Shown one piece after another: positions 54,982 through 63,709 of a DNA stretch of 64,000 bases. Made by a program: the position numbers and the translations under genes. The notes under the pieces are model-generated. The model did no database searches and was not told the origin of the DNA. It saw only the letters and a program-made list of their open reading frames with translations. The DNA is from Lysobacterales bacterium. Its GTDB lineage: Bacteria; Pseudomonadota; Gammaproteobacteria; Xanthomonadales; Marinicellaceae. The number at the start of each line of letters is the position of its first letter. The first letter of the stretch is position 1. The stretch lies in the NCBI GenBank assembly GCA_026982315.1, contig JALSHI010000014.1:1-64000 (forward strand), read 5' to 3'.

Positions 54982-55407
54982 TTAGGAACAGGTGTAATTG
55001 CGTTCCATATCCTCGCAGGCGGTCGTCATTAGCTGCACAAGAACCACCTCATCAATGTCGGCCAGTTTTTCGATATGAAGGCAGGAACGCCCGGTGGTAT
55101 GCCTGCCAAGCTGGGCAAGAAAATCGTGATATTCATCGAAACCGGACAGAACATAAATGGAGAGACCAGACTTTCGCGGCGAGAATCCGGTCATCAGAAA
55201 ATCCCCCCGCTGATCTGAGCGCGATAGATAACGGAAACTGCCAAAACCTACCAGCGTACGCCCCCACATAACCGCCGGCTTGCCGGTAATCCGCCTCATC
55301 AAAGCCAACAGGCGAAAGCCATCCGCTTTCCTGACGGGATTTTCAATGCCATGCAGAAAATCCACCGGGTCCCGGTCAGTGGCCCGAGTCTGGTTGATGT
55401 AAGCCAT
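54982..55407 (-). CDS. DUF1801 (YdhG-like) protein
   Basis: A 141-residue DUF1801 protein of the YdhG/iron-chaperone-like fold. The motifs are PVDFLHGIENPVRKADGFRLL, MWGRTLVGFGSFRYLSRSD, GFSPRKSGLSIYVL and the end HIEKLADIDEVVLVQLM. The role in this family is mostly unknown. It is alone, between the GGDEF protein (26 bases) and the Rieske gene, all on the minus strand. Short-range linkage is not obvious. Confidence 0.88.
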   Translation of the reverse strand: MAYINQTRATDRDPVDFLHGIENPVRKADGFRLLALMRRITGKPAVMWGRTLVGFGSFRYLSRSDQRGDFLMTGFSPRKSGLSIYVLSGFDEYHDFLAQLGRHTTGRSCLHIEKLADIDEVVLVQLMTTACEDMERNYTCS

Positions 55408-55471
55408 ATGGCGCCTCCCCTTTGCAAACCAGCCTTGAGCATACCACAGCTCTTTGGGGAAGTCCTTGCGG

Positions 55472-55840
55472 CTAGCCTTGCGGGGAAGTCAGGGGAGGTC
55501 CGCTCAATATCAGCGACTGGTCGTGTGGATTTTCTTCAATATGCAATATTTGCAGGCTGGCGCCGCGGCAGGGGCCGGTCACGCAAAAACCGTCATCCGG
55601 ACGAAATTCGGCACCATGCGCGGGACAAACAAGGCTGCCGTTGGGGCTGACAAGAAATTGATCCTGGGCAAAATCCATGCGCCGCCCCTGATGGGGACAG
55701 GCATTGACAAAGGCTTGCCAGCACCCAGCCTGTACCTGGCGGAGCATAATGGACAGATGGCGCTCGCCTATGGTCAGACCACGCTCATGCCAGCGCCCGT
55801 CACGCAAGGTTTCATCCAGTTTCAGTCTCACTGTGTTCAT
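55472..55840 (-). CDS. Rieske [2Fe-2S] ferredoxin-type protein
   Basis: A 122-residue small Rieske protein. Cluster ligands are in [10 protein letters not shown] (Cys and His) and [15 protein letters not shown] (Cys and His). The NirD/dioxygenase-ferredoxin type has this size. It would carry electrons at moderate potential. Its ATG overlaps the hemE stop (ATGA), suggesting joint translation. No reductase or oxygenase partner is adjacent. Confidence 0.9.
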   Translation of the reverse strand: MNTVRLKLDETLRDGRWHERGLTIGERHLSIMLRQVQAGCWQAFVNACPHQGRRMDFAQDQFLVSPNGSLVCPAHGAEFRPDDGFCVTGPCRGASLQILHIEENPHDQSLILSGPPLTSPQG

Positions 55841-56892
55841 TTTCGTGACAATTCATGGACGGCATCCACCATCACGCCCAGTTTTTCCGGCGCCATGTCC
55901 GGATGCATGCCATGGCCCAGATTGAAAACATGGCCCGGACCTTCCCCATAGGCGTTTAACACCTGCTGGACTTCGCGGCGAATCACCGCATCATCGGCAT
56001 ACAATACGCACGGATCCAGATTGCCCTGCAAGGCCACCTTGTCGGCTGTTAGCTGGCGGGCTTCATTCATATCAGTGGTCCAATCCACGCCCAGGGCATG
56101 AGCGCCACTGGCGGCCATGTCTCCCAAAACACTGCCATGCACACCTTTGGAAAACAGAATTACCGGCGTTTCAGCATAACCGGCCTGCCGCAAACCGGTG
56201 ACGATCTGCTGCAAATAGGGCAAGGAAAACTCCCGGTACATGGCCGGTGACAACACGCCACCCCAGGAGTCAAACACCTGCACGGCATCCGCGCCGCTAT
56301 CGATTTGCGCCGCCAGATAAGCCACCGTGGCCTGGGCCAGCTTGTCCAGCAACTGATGCGCCGCGGCTGGCTGGTTAAGCAAAAACGCCTTGGAACGGGC
56401 GAAATTCTTGCTGCTACCGCCTTCGATCATATATGTGGCCAAAGTCCACGGGCTACCGGCAAAACCCAGTAGCGGCACCGCTCCGGCAAGGGTTTTGGCG
56501 GTCAGGGCAATGGCATCCATCACATACCGTAAATCATCCATGGGGTCGGGAACCGGCAGGGCTTCAATATCTGCAGGGGTTTGAATGATTTTTTTGAACT
56601 TGGGCCCTTCCCCGGCTGCGAAAAACAATCCCTGGCCCATGGCATCGGGAATGGTCAGAATGTCCGAAAAAATAATCACAGCGTCCAGATCAAAACGCCG
56701 CAATGGCTGTATGGTTACCTCGCAAGCCAGCTCCGGGTTCGTGGCCAGCGCCATGAAACTGCCGGCTTTGGCCCGAACCGCCCGATATTCGGGCAAGTAG
56801 CGCCCGGCCTGGCGCATGGCCCACACCGGGGTGTACTCTGTGAGTTGACGTTTGAGCGCGCGCAACAGCGTGTCATTTTTGAGTGGTTTCAT
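55837..56892 (-). CDS. hemE: Uroporphyrinogen decarboxylase
   Basis: Haem synthesis: turns uroporphyrinogen III into coproporphyrinogen III. A 351-residue TIM barrel with the N-terminal [16 protein letters not shown] signature, [29 protein letters not shown] and [13 protein letters not shown]. Its stop overlaps the Rieske gene. It is divergent from the AhpD-like gene; the 136-base gap may hold both promoters. Confidence 0.97.
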   Translation of the reverse strand: MKPLKNDTLLRALKRQLTEYTPVWAMRQAGRYLPEYRAVRAKAGSFMALATNPELACEVTIQPLRRFDLDAVIIFSDILTIPDAMGQGLFFAAGEGPKFKKIIQTPADIEALPVPDPMDDLRYVMDAIALTAKTLAGAVPLLGFAGSPWTLATYMIEGGSSKNFARSKAFLLNQPAAAHQLLDKLAQATVAYLAAQIDSGADAVQVFDSWGGVLSPAMYREFSLPYLQQIVTGLRQAGYAETPVILFSKGVHGSVLGDMAASGAHALGVDWTTDMNEARQLTADKVALQGNLDPCVLYADDAVIRREVQQVLNAYGEGPGHVFNLGHGMHPDMAPEKLGVMVDAVHELSRK

Positions 56893-57028
56893 GGAGCAGG
56901 GCCCTGAAAAGTCAATAATCGGCCTATTTTACCGTATTCATGCGCACTCAAAGCACGCAAAAGCCGGCGGGTTTCGAGTAAAATGCCGGGCAGTCGCCTT
57001 TATTCACCCTTTTCCAAGCAGGTTCATC

Positions 57029-57601
57029 ATGAGCTGGATACATGAAGTGCCATACGAGCAAGCGGATGAAAAGCTCAAGTCCGTCTACGACCAGCTTATT
57101 GCGCAACGCGGCAAAATCTCCAACATCCTCAAAGTTCATTCGCTGAACCCGCAAGCCATGCAGGATCATTTGAATCTGTATATGGGTATCATGTTCGGCA
57201 AGTCCCGTCTCAAGCGGGCCGAGCGCGAGGCCATTGCCGTGGTGGTTTCCCGTGCCAATAATTGTGACTACTGTGTCAACCATCACCGTGAAGCACTGGC
57301 TCGTTACCTCAAGGACGAGCCACAGCTTGATGCCATATGCGCGGACTACACACAAGCCGAATTGCCTGCACGCCTGCGCGCCATGTGTGATTATGCGCAT
57401 CACTTGACCTGCCAGCCAGGCCAGCAAGACGCCAGCCGAATTGACGCCTTGCGTGCCGCAGGCCTGAGCGACAGCGAAATTCTGGATGCGACCCTGGTCA
57501 CCGCTTATTTTAATTTTGTTAATCGCATTGCCCTGGGGCTGGGTGTGGCTTTTGATGCCGAAGAGCTTGCCGGTTATACTGATGAAGGGGAACAACGGTG
57601 A
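57029..57601 (+). CDS. AhpD-like peroxidase-related protein (carboxymuconolactone decarboxylase fold)
   Basis: A 190-residue protein of the AhpD/CMD family, 'uncharacterised peroxidase-related' branch. The redox motif is CDYC at 79-82 with His85/86, preceded by REAIAVVVSRANN containing the proton-relay Glu. Such proteins reduce peroxides via an unknown thiol partner. The start ATG at 57029 (MSWIHEVPYE) is the family start; 5' extension of the frame is not used. It is 129 bases before a propeller protein gene. Confidence 0.9.
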   Translation: MSWIHEVPYEQADEKLKSVYDQLIAQRGKISNILKVHSLNPQAMQDHLNLYMGIMFGKSRLKRAEREAIAVVVSRANNCDYCVNHHREALARYLKDEPQLDAICADYTQAELPARLRAMCDYAHHLTCQPGQQDASRIDALRAAGLSDSEILDATLVTAYFNFVNRIALGLGVAFDAEELAGYTDEGEQR

Positions 57602-57730
57602 ATTTTTCCGCCTATTTTTCAACCGGCGCTCCCGGCGTCTATCCTGCCAACCGGGAACGGCTGAAAATCTTTATGGTCTATGCTCGCAGAACTGCAAAAA
57701 CATTTTTTCACACCTAACCAGGAATTCCGC

Positions 57731-59188
57731 ATGAAACACCGCTTGCTTCGCTTCGCCTTGATTGTCTGTTGTGTACTGCTATGGGGTCATCAGACAATGG
57801 CGCAATTTCTCCCCCCGGCTGAAAAAGCCGCCGGCGAGGATTCACTGGCCACCGGCGATGCGGCTTTCTACTACACGGTCAAAAACAACCATAACGTGCC
57901 TGAACTATTGACCATGGGCGGCCGATTTTATCAGGAAAAAAACTGGCCGAAATTCACCACGGTCATGGAGCGGGTGAGTGAACTGCGGCCGCATCAGGCC
58001 GAGTACCAGTGGCTGGCCGCCAAAGGGCACGCGCTGCAAAATCACAAAAGCGCCGCTTACGATCGCCTGATTCGCATGCAGAAACTGGGCCTGGCTTATG
58101 ACCCTTCCACCGATGATGACTTTGCGCCGGTACGCGGCACTCCTGTTTATGACTACATCGTCGAAAACCTGCAAGCCAATGGAGAACCCTTTGGCAGTAG
58201 CCAGCCGGCTTTTCAGATTGACAAGGCCTGGACGGGGCTGTTGTATGAAAGTCTGGCCTATGACCCCAAAAGCCGCAGTTTTCTGCTGGGCAGTGTGCGC
58301 GATGGCAGCGTCATTCGCATAAAAGATGGCCACCGGCAAACCTTCATCAGCCCATCCCAAGGCGACCAATCCGGCCCCTGGAGCGTGACAGACCTGGCCG
58401 TGGATGCCGCCCATAATCGCCTGTGGGTGGCCAGCACGTCCCTGCCCCAATACAGCCGTTTCAGTCCCGAAAACCAGGGTATGGCGGGAATATTTGAATA
58501 TGCGCTGGATAGCGGTCAATTAATCAAGCGTTATGTTTTGCCGGCCAAGTCCCGCCCGCATCTGATTACCAGCCTGACCGTGGCGCCTGATGGCACTGTC
58601 TATTTCAATAACAACATTCGCGGTCATATTTTGCGCATCGACCCTAAAGTGAAAAAGATTGCTGGTGTACTGGAGTCACCAATCTTCCGCAGCATCAATG
58701 GCCTGACGACGGATGAAACCGGCCAGTTTCTTTACTTCAGCGACTTTGAATTCGGGCTGTTTGGCATTGACCTGAAGAAAAAACAGCTGCTTGATTTGGC
58801 CGATCCTGCCCGGTTTATTGCCGGCGGCATCGATGATGTCATTTATGACGATAACGGCCTGATTGTTTTCCAGAATGGCATTCGTCCCCAGCGAATCATG
58901 CGAATCCAGTTGAGCCCGGACAAACACCGCGCACTCAAGGTCTACCCCATTGAGTCGGCAAATCCGCGCTTTGACTTGCCCGGCCATGGCGTAGTGGTGG
59001 CTGACAAACTCTATTATGTGGCCAACAGTCAGTGGCGAAAGATGGACGCACGCGGTTTACTCAAGGATGGCGAGCAATGGAGCGACCAGCTGATTATGGT
59101 CACCGACAAACACTACAAAGAAGCCGCTCGCGACAAACGCGAAGCCGATATCGAAAACTACAAGAAAAAGCTGGGGCTGTCACACTAG
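57731..59188 (+). CDS. Exported TPR-like plus beta-propeller protein
   Basis: A 485-residue exported protein. The signal peptide (LRFALIVCCVLLWGHQTMAQ) leads to a short TPR-like part (about 45-120: GGRFYQEKNWPKFTTVMERVSE, AEYQWLAAKGHALQ), then an SMP-30/NHL-like propeller (about 150-470) with WTGLLYESLAYDPKSRSFLLGS, VTDLAVDAAHNRLWVAST and LITSLTVAPDGTVYFNNNIRG. It may bind a ligand or have lactonase-like activity; no catalytic residues were confirmed. It starts at ATG 57731. Confidence 0.8.
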   Translation: MKHRLLRFALIVCCVLLWGHQTMAQFLPPAEKAAGEDSLATGDAAFYYTVKNNHNVPELLTMGGRFYQEKNWPKFTTVMERVSELRPHQAEYQWLAAKGHALQNHKSAAYDRLIRMQKLGLAYDPSTDDDFAPVRGTPVYDYIVENLQANGEPFGSSQPAFQIDKAWTGLLYESLAYDPKSRSFLLGSVRDGSVIRIKDGHRQTFISPSQGDQSGPWSVTDLAVDAAHNRLWVASTSLPQYSRFSPENQGMAGIFEYALDSGQLIKRYVLPAKSRPHLITSLTVAPDGTVYFNNNIRGHILRIDPKVKKIAGVLESPIFRSINGLTTDETGQFLYFSDFEFGLFGIDLKKKQLLDLADPARFIAGGIDDVIYDDNGLIVFQNGIRPQRIMRIQLSPDKHRALKVYPIESANPRFDLPGHGVVVADKLYYVANSQWRKMDARGLLKDGEQWSDQLIMVTDKHYKEAARDKREADIENYKKKLGLSH

Positions 59189-59284
59189 CTCCCCTTTTCA
59201 CTGCCTTTTCGATCACCGGCGACCTGGTGACCATTGCCGTTTCCCATGACAGGGCAGTTTTGTGCGTTTTTTCTGGCATTGGAC

Positions 59285-59315
59285 TTGAACCTGTAGTTAC
59301 TACAGGTTTTATACT
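59285..59315 (+). promoter_or_regulatory. MerR-type operator-promoter (orphan)
   Basis: The -35 box TTGAAC (59285-59290) and -10 box TATACT (59310-59315) are separated by 19 bases instead of 17, the hallmark of MerR-activated promoters. Over the spacer lies a perfect dyad ACCTGTAG-TTA-CTACAGGT (59289-59307), the operator form of Zn/Cd/Pb/Cu-type MerR regulators. No merR gene is divergent or adjacent; the 96 bases to the previous gene hold none. It drives the small Cys-rich gene at 59352. Confidence 0.8.
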
Positions 59316-59351
59316 TCCGTAAAGAAAGTAAACCAACCTGGTGTCTTGCCC

Positions 59352-59588
59352 ATGAAAACGCCTGAAATTGTCCTGGATTCCACTCTGGTTTGTCCCCATT
59401 GCGGGCATGAAGAAACGGTACGCATGCCCACCGATGCCTGCCAATGGTTCTATGAATGCACCCAGTGCCACCAGATTCTGCAACCGCTGGAAGGCGACTG
59501 CTGTGTGTTTTGCTCCTATGGCGACGTGCCTTGCCCACCCATCCAACTGCAGCAACAAGGCTCAGGAATGGGGTGCTGCCACGATTGA
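59352..59588 (+). CDS. GDCCVFCSYG-type small Cys-rich protein
   Basis: A 78-residue zinc-ribbon-like protein: CPHCGH (about 14-19), a WFYECTQCHQ pair (about 34-43), then GDCCVFCSYGDVPCPPIQ (about 49-66) and a final CC. This exact core is a known unnamed small-protein type found with MerR-controlled metal-transport genes on mobile elements. It probably binds a soft metal. The ATG at 59352 follows the MerR-type promoter by 36 bases. Its usual partner transporter is absent. Confidence 0.85.
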   Translation: MKTPEIVLDSTLVCPHCGHEETVRMPTDACQWFYECTQCHQILQPLEGDCCVFCSYGDVPCPPIQLQQQGSGMGCCHD

Positions 59589-59655
59589 GCCGTCCCACCA
59601 CTCGTCCACGCAAGAGACCTCCATTGGCAGGCGCCTGTTGCCCAGACCAACCTGA

Positions 59656-59796
59656 AAAAATCAGGTGCGCTTGATAACCACCGGTGCCACACCCACCACC
59701 CAGCGTATCAAGAAAGCCATTCTGGAAGCCGGCTTTATGCCATTGGGGATTCAGGAAAACATGGAAAACAATCAGAGCGCGTCAACCATCCAATGA
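59656..59796 (+). pseudogene. Possible heavy-metal (HMA-like) domain remnant
   Basis: After a TGA at 59653 an open stretch encodes VRLITTGATPTTQRIKKAIL then EAGFMPLG, and a polar tail to a TGA at 59794. The pattern resembles the second half of an HMA metal-binding fold (strand-helix ending in AIEEAGY), but no CxxC and no start precede it. It follows the small Cys-rich gene. The 345-base gap 59589-59933 otherwise holds only the hairpin at 59846. It may be the remains of a metal-handling gene. Confidence 0.3.
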
Positions 59797-59841
59797 ACTA
59801 CGCAGCACACCGCCCAAAAACACACAGGACGAGCAAAGTCC

Positions 59842-59878
59842 AAAAGCACACAAGCCGGCGTCATGCCGGCTTGTGTGC
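59842..59878 (-). terminator. Strong hairpin, likely terminator of the prolyl oligopeptidase gene
   Basis: A perfect 14-bp stem GCACACAAGCCGGC/GCCGGCTTGTGTGC (59846-59859 with 59865-59878) with a 5-nt loop. On the minus strand it is followed by TTTTGG, a short T-run. It lies 55 bases downstream of the prolyl oligopeptidase stop. A role as a repeated element was not seen within the window. Confidence 0.7.
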
Positions 59879-59933
59879 GAGAGCCTGTTGCATCCTGTAA
59901 CGAGACCCTCTCCCCTTGATGCAAAAATCGCGG

Positions 59934-62162
59934 TCAGTCTTTCATATGATGCCGCATAAAGGCAAAACGGTCAGCCACTTCATCAATCAACTTGTCCGTC
60001 GGCTTGCCTGCGCCATGGCCGGCTTTGGTATCGATACGAATTAACACCGGTGCCTGACCTTTTTGCGCCCGTTGCAAGGCTGCTGCCAACTTGAAGCTGT
60101 GGGCCGGATACACCCGGTCGTCATGGTCGGCGGTGGTAATCATAATGGCCGGATATTCCTTTTCAACCGCATTGTGCACCGGCGAATAAGCACGCAAGGC
60201 GGCAAATTCCTCGGGGTTTTGCGGCGAGCCGTAATCCGATTCCCAGGCCCAGCCAATGGTAAACTGGTTAAACCGCAGCATGTCATGCACACCCACTTCC
60301 GGCACCGATGCAGCAAACAGGTCCGGCCGCTGCATCACGGTTGCCGCAGCCAGCAACCCGCCATTGGAACGGCCATTGATGGCCAGTTTCTTCGGGTTGG
60401 TGTATTTGTTGTTAATCAGGTACTTAGCGGCGGCAATAAAGTCGTCAAAAACGTTTTGCTTGCGGGTTTTGGTGCCGGCCTCATGCCATGGCTTGCCAAA
60501 CTCACCACCGCCGCGCAGGTTGGCCACAGCATAGACACCGCCGTTATCCATCCAGACGATATTGGCTGGGGAAAAACGCGGTGTAATGGGGATATTGAAG
60601 CCGCCATAACCGTATAGCAAGGTGGGGTTGTTTCCATCTTTTTTCAGTCCTTTTTTATAGCTGATAAACATGGGTACGCGCGTGCCGTCCTTGCTGGTAT
60701 ACCATACTTGCTCGGTGGTGTAGTCGTTCGGATTAAAGGCCACCTTGGGCTGTTTCAGCAGCTCTGACTGATTACTCGCCACATCGTAACGATAGACGGT
60801 GGTAGGGGTATAAAAGTTGTTGAAGGTGTAAAAGGTTTCCGTATCGCTTTGCTTGCCGCCGAAGCCGCTCACAGAACCAATGCCCGGCAATTTCACCTCA
60901 CCCAGATCAGTGCCATCCAGATCAAATCGTTTGACTGTGCTGTAAGCATTATCCAGATAGGACACCAGCAGCTTGCCACCAATCATACTGGCGCTTCGCA
61001 GCGTGGCTTTGGGGTTATTCGGAACAATTTCCTTGTGTTCGTCGGGGGCGTTGGCATTGATGGTGATGATGCGGTAATTATCCGCGTTTTCATCGGTCAC
61101 AAAATACAGGTCATCTCCCTGGTTGCCAATAAAAGTGTAACTGTTTTCGAATTCCGGCGTGATTGGCCGAAAAGGCTCATCACTGCCCAGGCGTTTTATC
61201 AACACCAGATTGCGTTCATCGGTGCCTTTCCAGACCGGCAGCAAAAGAAATCGACCATCCTCAGTGACAATGTTGCCAAAACCCCATTCCTTGTGATCGG
61301 GCCGCTGGTAAACCAGCTTGTCCTCAGACTGTTTGGTGCCCAGCTTGTGGAAATAGACTTTCTGGTTGTAATTAACCGCCTTGAGTTCGTTTTCGTCCTC
61401 GGGCGCATCGTAACGAGCATAAAAGAACCCGGACTCATCCGGCAACCAGGCCGGGGCGGAAAACTTGACCCAATGCAACTCATCATCGGTATCTTGACCT
61501 GTGGCCACATCCCGAACCTTCCAGGTTCGCCAGTCAGAACCACCTTCAGAAATCCCGTAGGCCATGTAGCGCCCCTTGGGAGAAAAAACCACACCGGCCA
61601 CCGAGGCGGTCTGATCGTCCGATAACTTGTTGGGGTCGATCAGTACCCGCCCGGGTTTTTTCAAGTCATCCGTTACATACAGCACGGACTGGTTCTGCAG
61701 GCCGTCATTTTTCCAGTAAGCGTATTGCTGGCCCACTTTTTCCGGCGCACTCACACGCTCATAGTTCCAAATCTTTTTCAGCTGCTTGCGGAACTGCTCC
61801 CGCTCCGGCACCTGTTTGAAATAGTCTTCAGTAAACGCCACCTGACGCTTGACCCAGTCACGGGTTTCCTCGCTGTCCAGGTTTTCCAGCCACCGGTAAG
61901 GGTCGGCCACCTTGACGCCATTGTAATCATCCACCACATCCACACGCCGGCTTTCCGGGTAAATCAGGTTTTTCATGCTGTGACCACTTTCAGGTTTGTG
62001 ATTATTGGTCATCGGGGTTGTTGTAACGGATATTTTCCGGCTGGTATCGGACGCCTGTTTTGCATCCGGAGCGGCCGCGCCCGTGGCATTCTTGTCAGCA
62101 CCGCCACAAGCCGTCAGCCCCAAAGCCAGGAACGTAACCAATCCACATGTGAGCTTATTCAT
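59934..62162 (-). CDS. Prolyl oligopeptidase family protein (S9A), lipoprotein
   Basis: A 742-residue serine peptidase. A lipobox LTAC (Cys19) predicts a lipid anchor. The seven-bladed propeller (about 130-480) contains DPYRWLENLDSEETRDWVKRQ-type start (split) and the catalytic C-terminal domain has NGRSNGGLLAA (Ser), the Asp in TTADHDDRVYPAHS and His in TKAGHGAGKPT. It cleaves short peptides after Pro. At this length and with a lipobox it is an envelope enzyme. It is monocistronic with the terminator downstream. Confidence 0.93.
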   Translation of the reverse strand: MNKLTCGLVTFLALGLTACGGADKNATGAAAPDAKQASDTSRKISVTTTPMTNNHKPESGHSMKNLIYPESRRVDVVDDYNGVKVADPYRWLENLDSEETRDWVKRQVAFTEDYFKQVPEREQFRKQLKKIWNYERVSAPEKVGQQYAYWKNDGLQNQSVLYVTDDLKKPGRVLIDPNKLSDDQTASVAGVVFSPKGRYMAYGISEGGSDWRTWKVRDVATGQDTDDELHWVKFSAPAWLPDESGFFYARYDAPEDENELKAVNYNQKVYFHKLGTKQSEDKLVYQRPDHKEWGFGNIVTEDGRFLLLPVWKGTDERNLVLIKRLGSDEPFRPITPEFENSYTFIGNQGDDLYFVTDENADNYRIITINANAPDEHKEIVPNNPKATLRSASMIGGKLLVSYLDNAYSTVKRFDLDGTDLGEVKLPGIGSVSGFGGKQSDTETFYTFNNFYTPTTVYRYDVASNQSELLKQPKVAFNPNDYTTEQVWYTSKDGTRVPMFISYKKGLKKDGNNPTLLYGYGGFNIPITPRFSPANIVWMDNGGVYAVANLRGGGEFGKPWHEAGTKTRKQNVFDDFIAAAKYLINNKYTNPKKLAINGRSNGGLLAAATVMQRPDLFAASVPEVGVHDMLRFNQFTIGWAWESDYGSPQNPEEFAALRAYSPVHNAVEKEYPAIMITTADHDDRVYPAHSFKLAAALQRAQKGQAPVLIRIDTKAGHGAGKPTDKLIDEVADRFAFMRHHMKD

Positions 62163-62210
62163 AAAAAAACCTCCAAAAACGGGGGAAAGAGTGGTTCATC
62201 AGGCCGCACG

Positions 62211-63101
62211 TTAATGATGCGGCGTATCACAACGTGCTGCCATTGCCGCATCTTCCACTTGCAAGGTGTAATGGTCAATACCAAAGCGCTTTTTCAGCAC
62301 CGTTTGCAAGGCATCCCATATGGCTGGCCATTGGCTTAGGTCATCAACCACCACATGCGCCGTCAAAGAGGCTTGCGAGGACGTCAACGACCACAAGTGC
62401 AAGTCATGGATGCCCTGGACGCCCGGCACAGCAGCCATGGCGTCTTTCACTTTTTCCGGAGACAGGTTCAGCGGCACGCCTTCCATTAGGGCATGGATGG
62501 CCTCCCGCAACAGACGAATGGTCGAATAGAGGATGAGCACGCTGATAAAAATGGACAAAATCGGGTCAATCTTCATCCAGCCGGTCAGGGAAATAACCAC
62601 CCCGGAGATAATGGCCGCCACCGAACCCAGCAAATCCCCCATGACATGCAACATGGCCCCGCGGGTATTGACGTTTTTTTCGCCACGGCTGAGTATCCAG
62701 GCCACCAACAGGTTGACCAGTAACCCGATGACCGCCACGGCCGTCACCATATGGCCCTGAACCGGTTCTGGCGACAACAACCGCAACACCGACTCCACCA
62801 CAATATAGGCCACCAGCACCAGCATAATGACCGAATTCAGCAAAGCGGCCAGAAACTCCACCCGCCCAAGGCCGAAACTGTGCCGGCCAGTAGCGCCGCG
62901 ATTGGCCAACCAGGCCGCCACAGCTGCAATCGCCAGTGCAAAGGAATCCGTTATCATGTGGCCGGCATCGCCCATTAACGCCAGCGAATTGGCCAGCCAA
63001 CCAGCCACCGCCTCCACCAGGGCAAAAAATGTTGTCAGGCTCAGGGCCAGAAACAGGGTTTTGCCGGAACTACGCGGGTGATGATTGTGGTTAGCGCCCA
63101 T
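62211..63101 (-). CDS. Cation diffusion facilitator (CzcD/ZitB type)
   Basis: A 296-residue metal exporter of the CDF family. Six helices are visible; the metal sites are HMITDSFAL (helix 2) and HVMGDLLGS (helix 5), the classic HxxxD pairs. The N-terminal HNHHPRSS and the C-terminal cytoplasmic domain (GVPLNLSPEKVKDAMAAVPGVQGIHDLHLWSL) are typical. It probably exports Zn2+, Cd2+ or Co2+ against protons. It starts 8 bases after marC. Confidence 0.95.
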   Translation of the reverse strand: MGANHNHHPRSSGKTLFLALSLTTFFALVEAVAGWLANSLALMGDAGHMITDSFALAIAAVAAWLANRGATGRHSFGLGRVEFLAALLNSVIMLVLVAYIVVESVLRLLSPEPVQGHMVTAVAVIGLLVNLLVAWILSRGEKNVNTRGAMLHVMGDLLGSVAAIISGVVISLTGWMKIDPILSIFISVLILYSTIRLLREAIHALMEGVPLNLSPEKVKDAMAAVPGVQGIHDLHLWSLTSSQASLTAHVVVDDLSQWPAIWDALQTVLKKRFGIDHYTLQVEDAAMAARCDTPHH

Positions 63102-63109
63102 AACGAAAA

Positions 63110-63700
63110 CTACCCGGGTAAATGCGCCACAAATTTGGCCACACCATCGAGAAACATTTGCACAGAAATGGCCACCAGCACCATACCCATTAACCGCTCA
63201 ATGGCAATCATGCCGCGTTTACCCAGATATTTTTGCAAGGCGGTGGCGGAAAAAAGAATAATGGCCGAAGCCAACCAGGCGATAAACAAAGCAATGGCCC
63301 AGTCGGCCAAACGGTCAGGATACTGATTGGCCAACAGAATCAGTGTGGCCAGAATCGACGGCCCGGCCACCAGGGGTATGGCCAGCGGCACCAGAAAGGG
63401 CTCGCCTTCAATGTCCTCATTGCCATAGGACTTGGTGGCGGGAAAAATCATCCGCAAGGCAATAATAAACAGGATAATGGCGCCAGCCAGGTTAACTGCT
63501 TCCTGCTTCAGGTTCAGCAAGCTGAGAAACTTTTGCCCGAAGAACAAAAACAGATACAAAATGGCCAAAGCCAAAAGCAGTTCACGGGCCAGCACCTTGT
63601 AGCGGCGCTGGCTTTTCTGCAAATAGGACAAAAATATGGGGATATTGCCCAATGGGTCCAGAATCAGAAACAGCAAAATGGTCGCCGAAATAATGTCCAT
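63110..63700 (-). CDS. MarC family membrane protein
   Basis: A 196-residue inner-membrane protein of the MarC/UPF0056 family with six helices (SATILLFLILDPLGNIPIFL, LALAILYLFLFFG, LAGAIILFIIALRMIFPATKS, LVPLAIPLVAGPSILATLI). The function is not settled; the old link to antibiotic resistance is not supported. It is between bamD and a CDF gene on the minus strand, with 8-9-base gaps, so the three may form one operon. Confidence 0.93.
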   Translation of the reverse strand: MDIISATILLFLILDPLGNIPIFLSYLQKSQRRYKVLARELLLALAILYLFLFFGQKFLSLLNLKQEAVNLAGAIILFIIALRMIFPATKSYGNEDIEGEPFLVPLAIPLVAGPSILATLILLANQYPDRLADWAIALFIAWLASAIILFSATALQKYLGKRGMIAIERLMGMVLVAISVQMFLDGVAKFVAHLPG

Positions 63701-63709
63701 TGCCGATGT

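Noticed and set aside
59100-59558. A minus-strand frame across the MerR-type promoter considered as a possible divergent merR gene
   Set aside because: It lacks the MerR helix-turn-helix and the usual start motif; it reads across the promoter and the opposite small gene.
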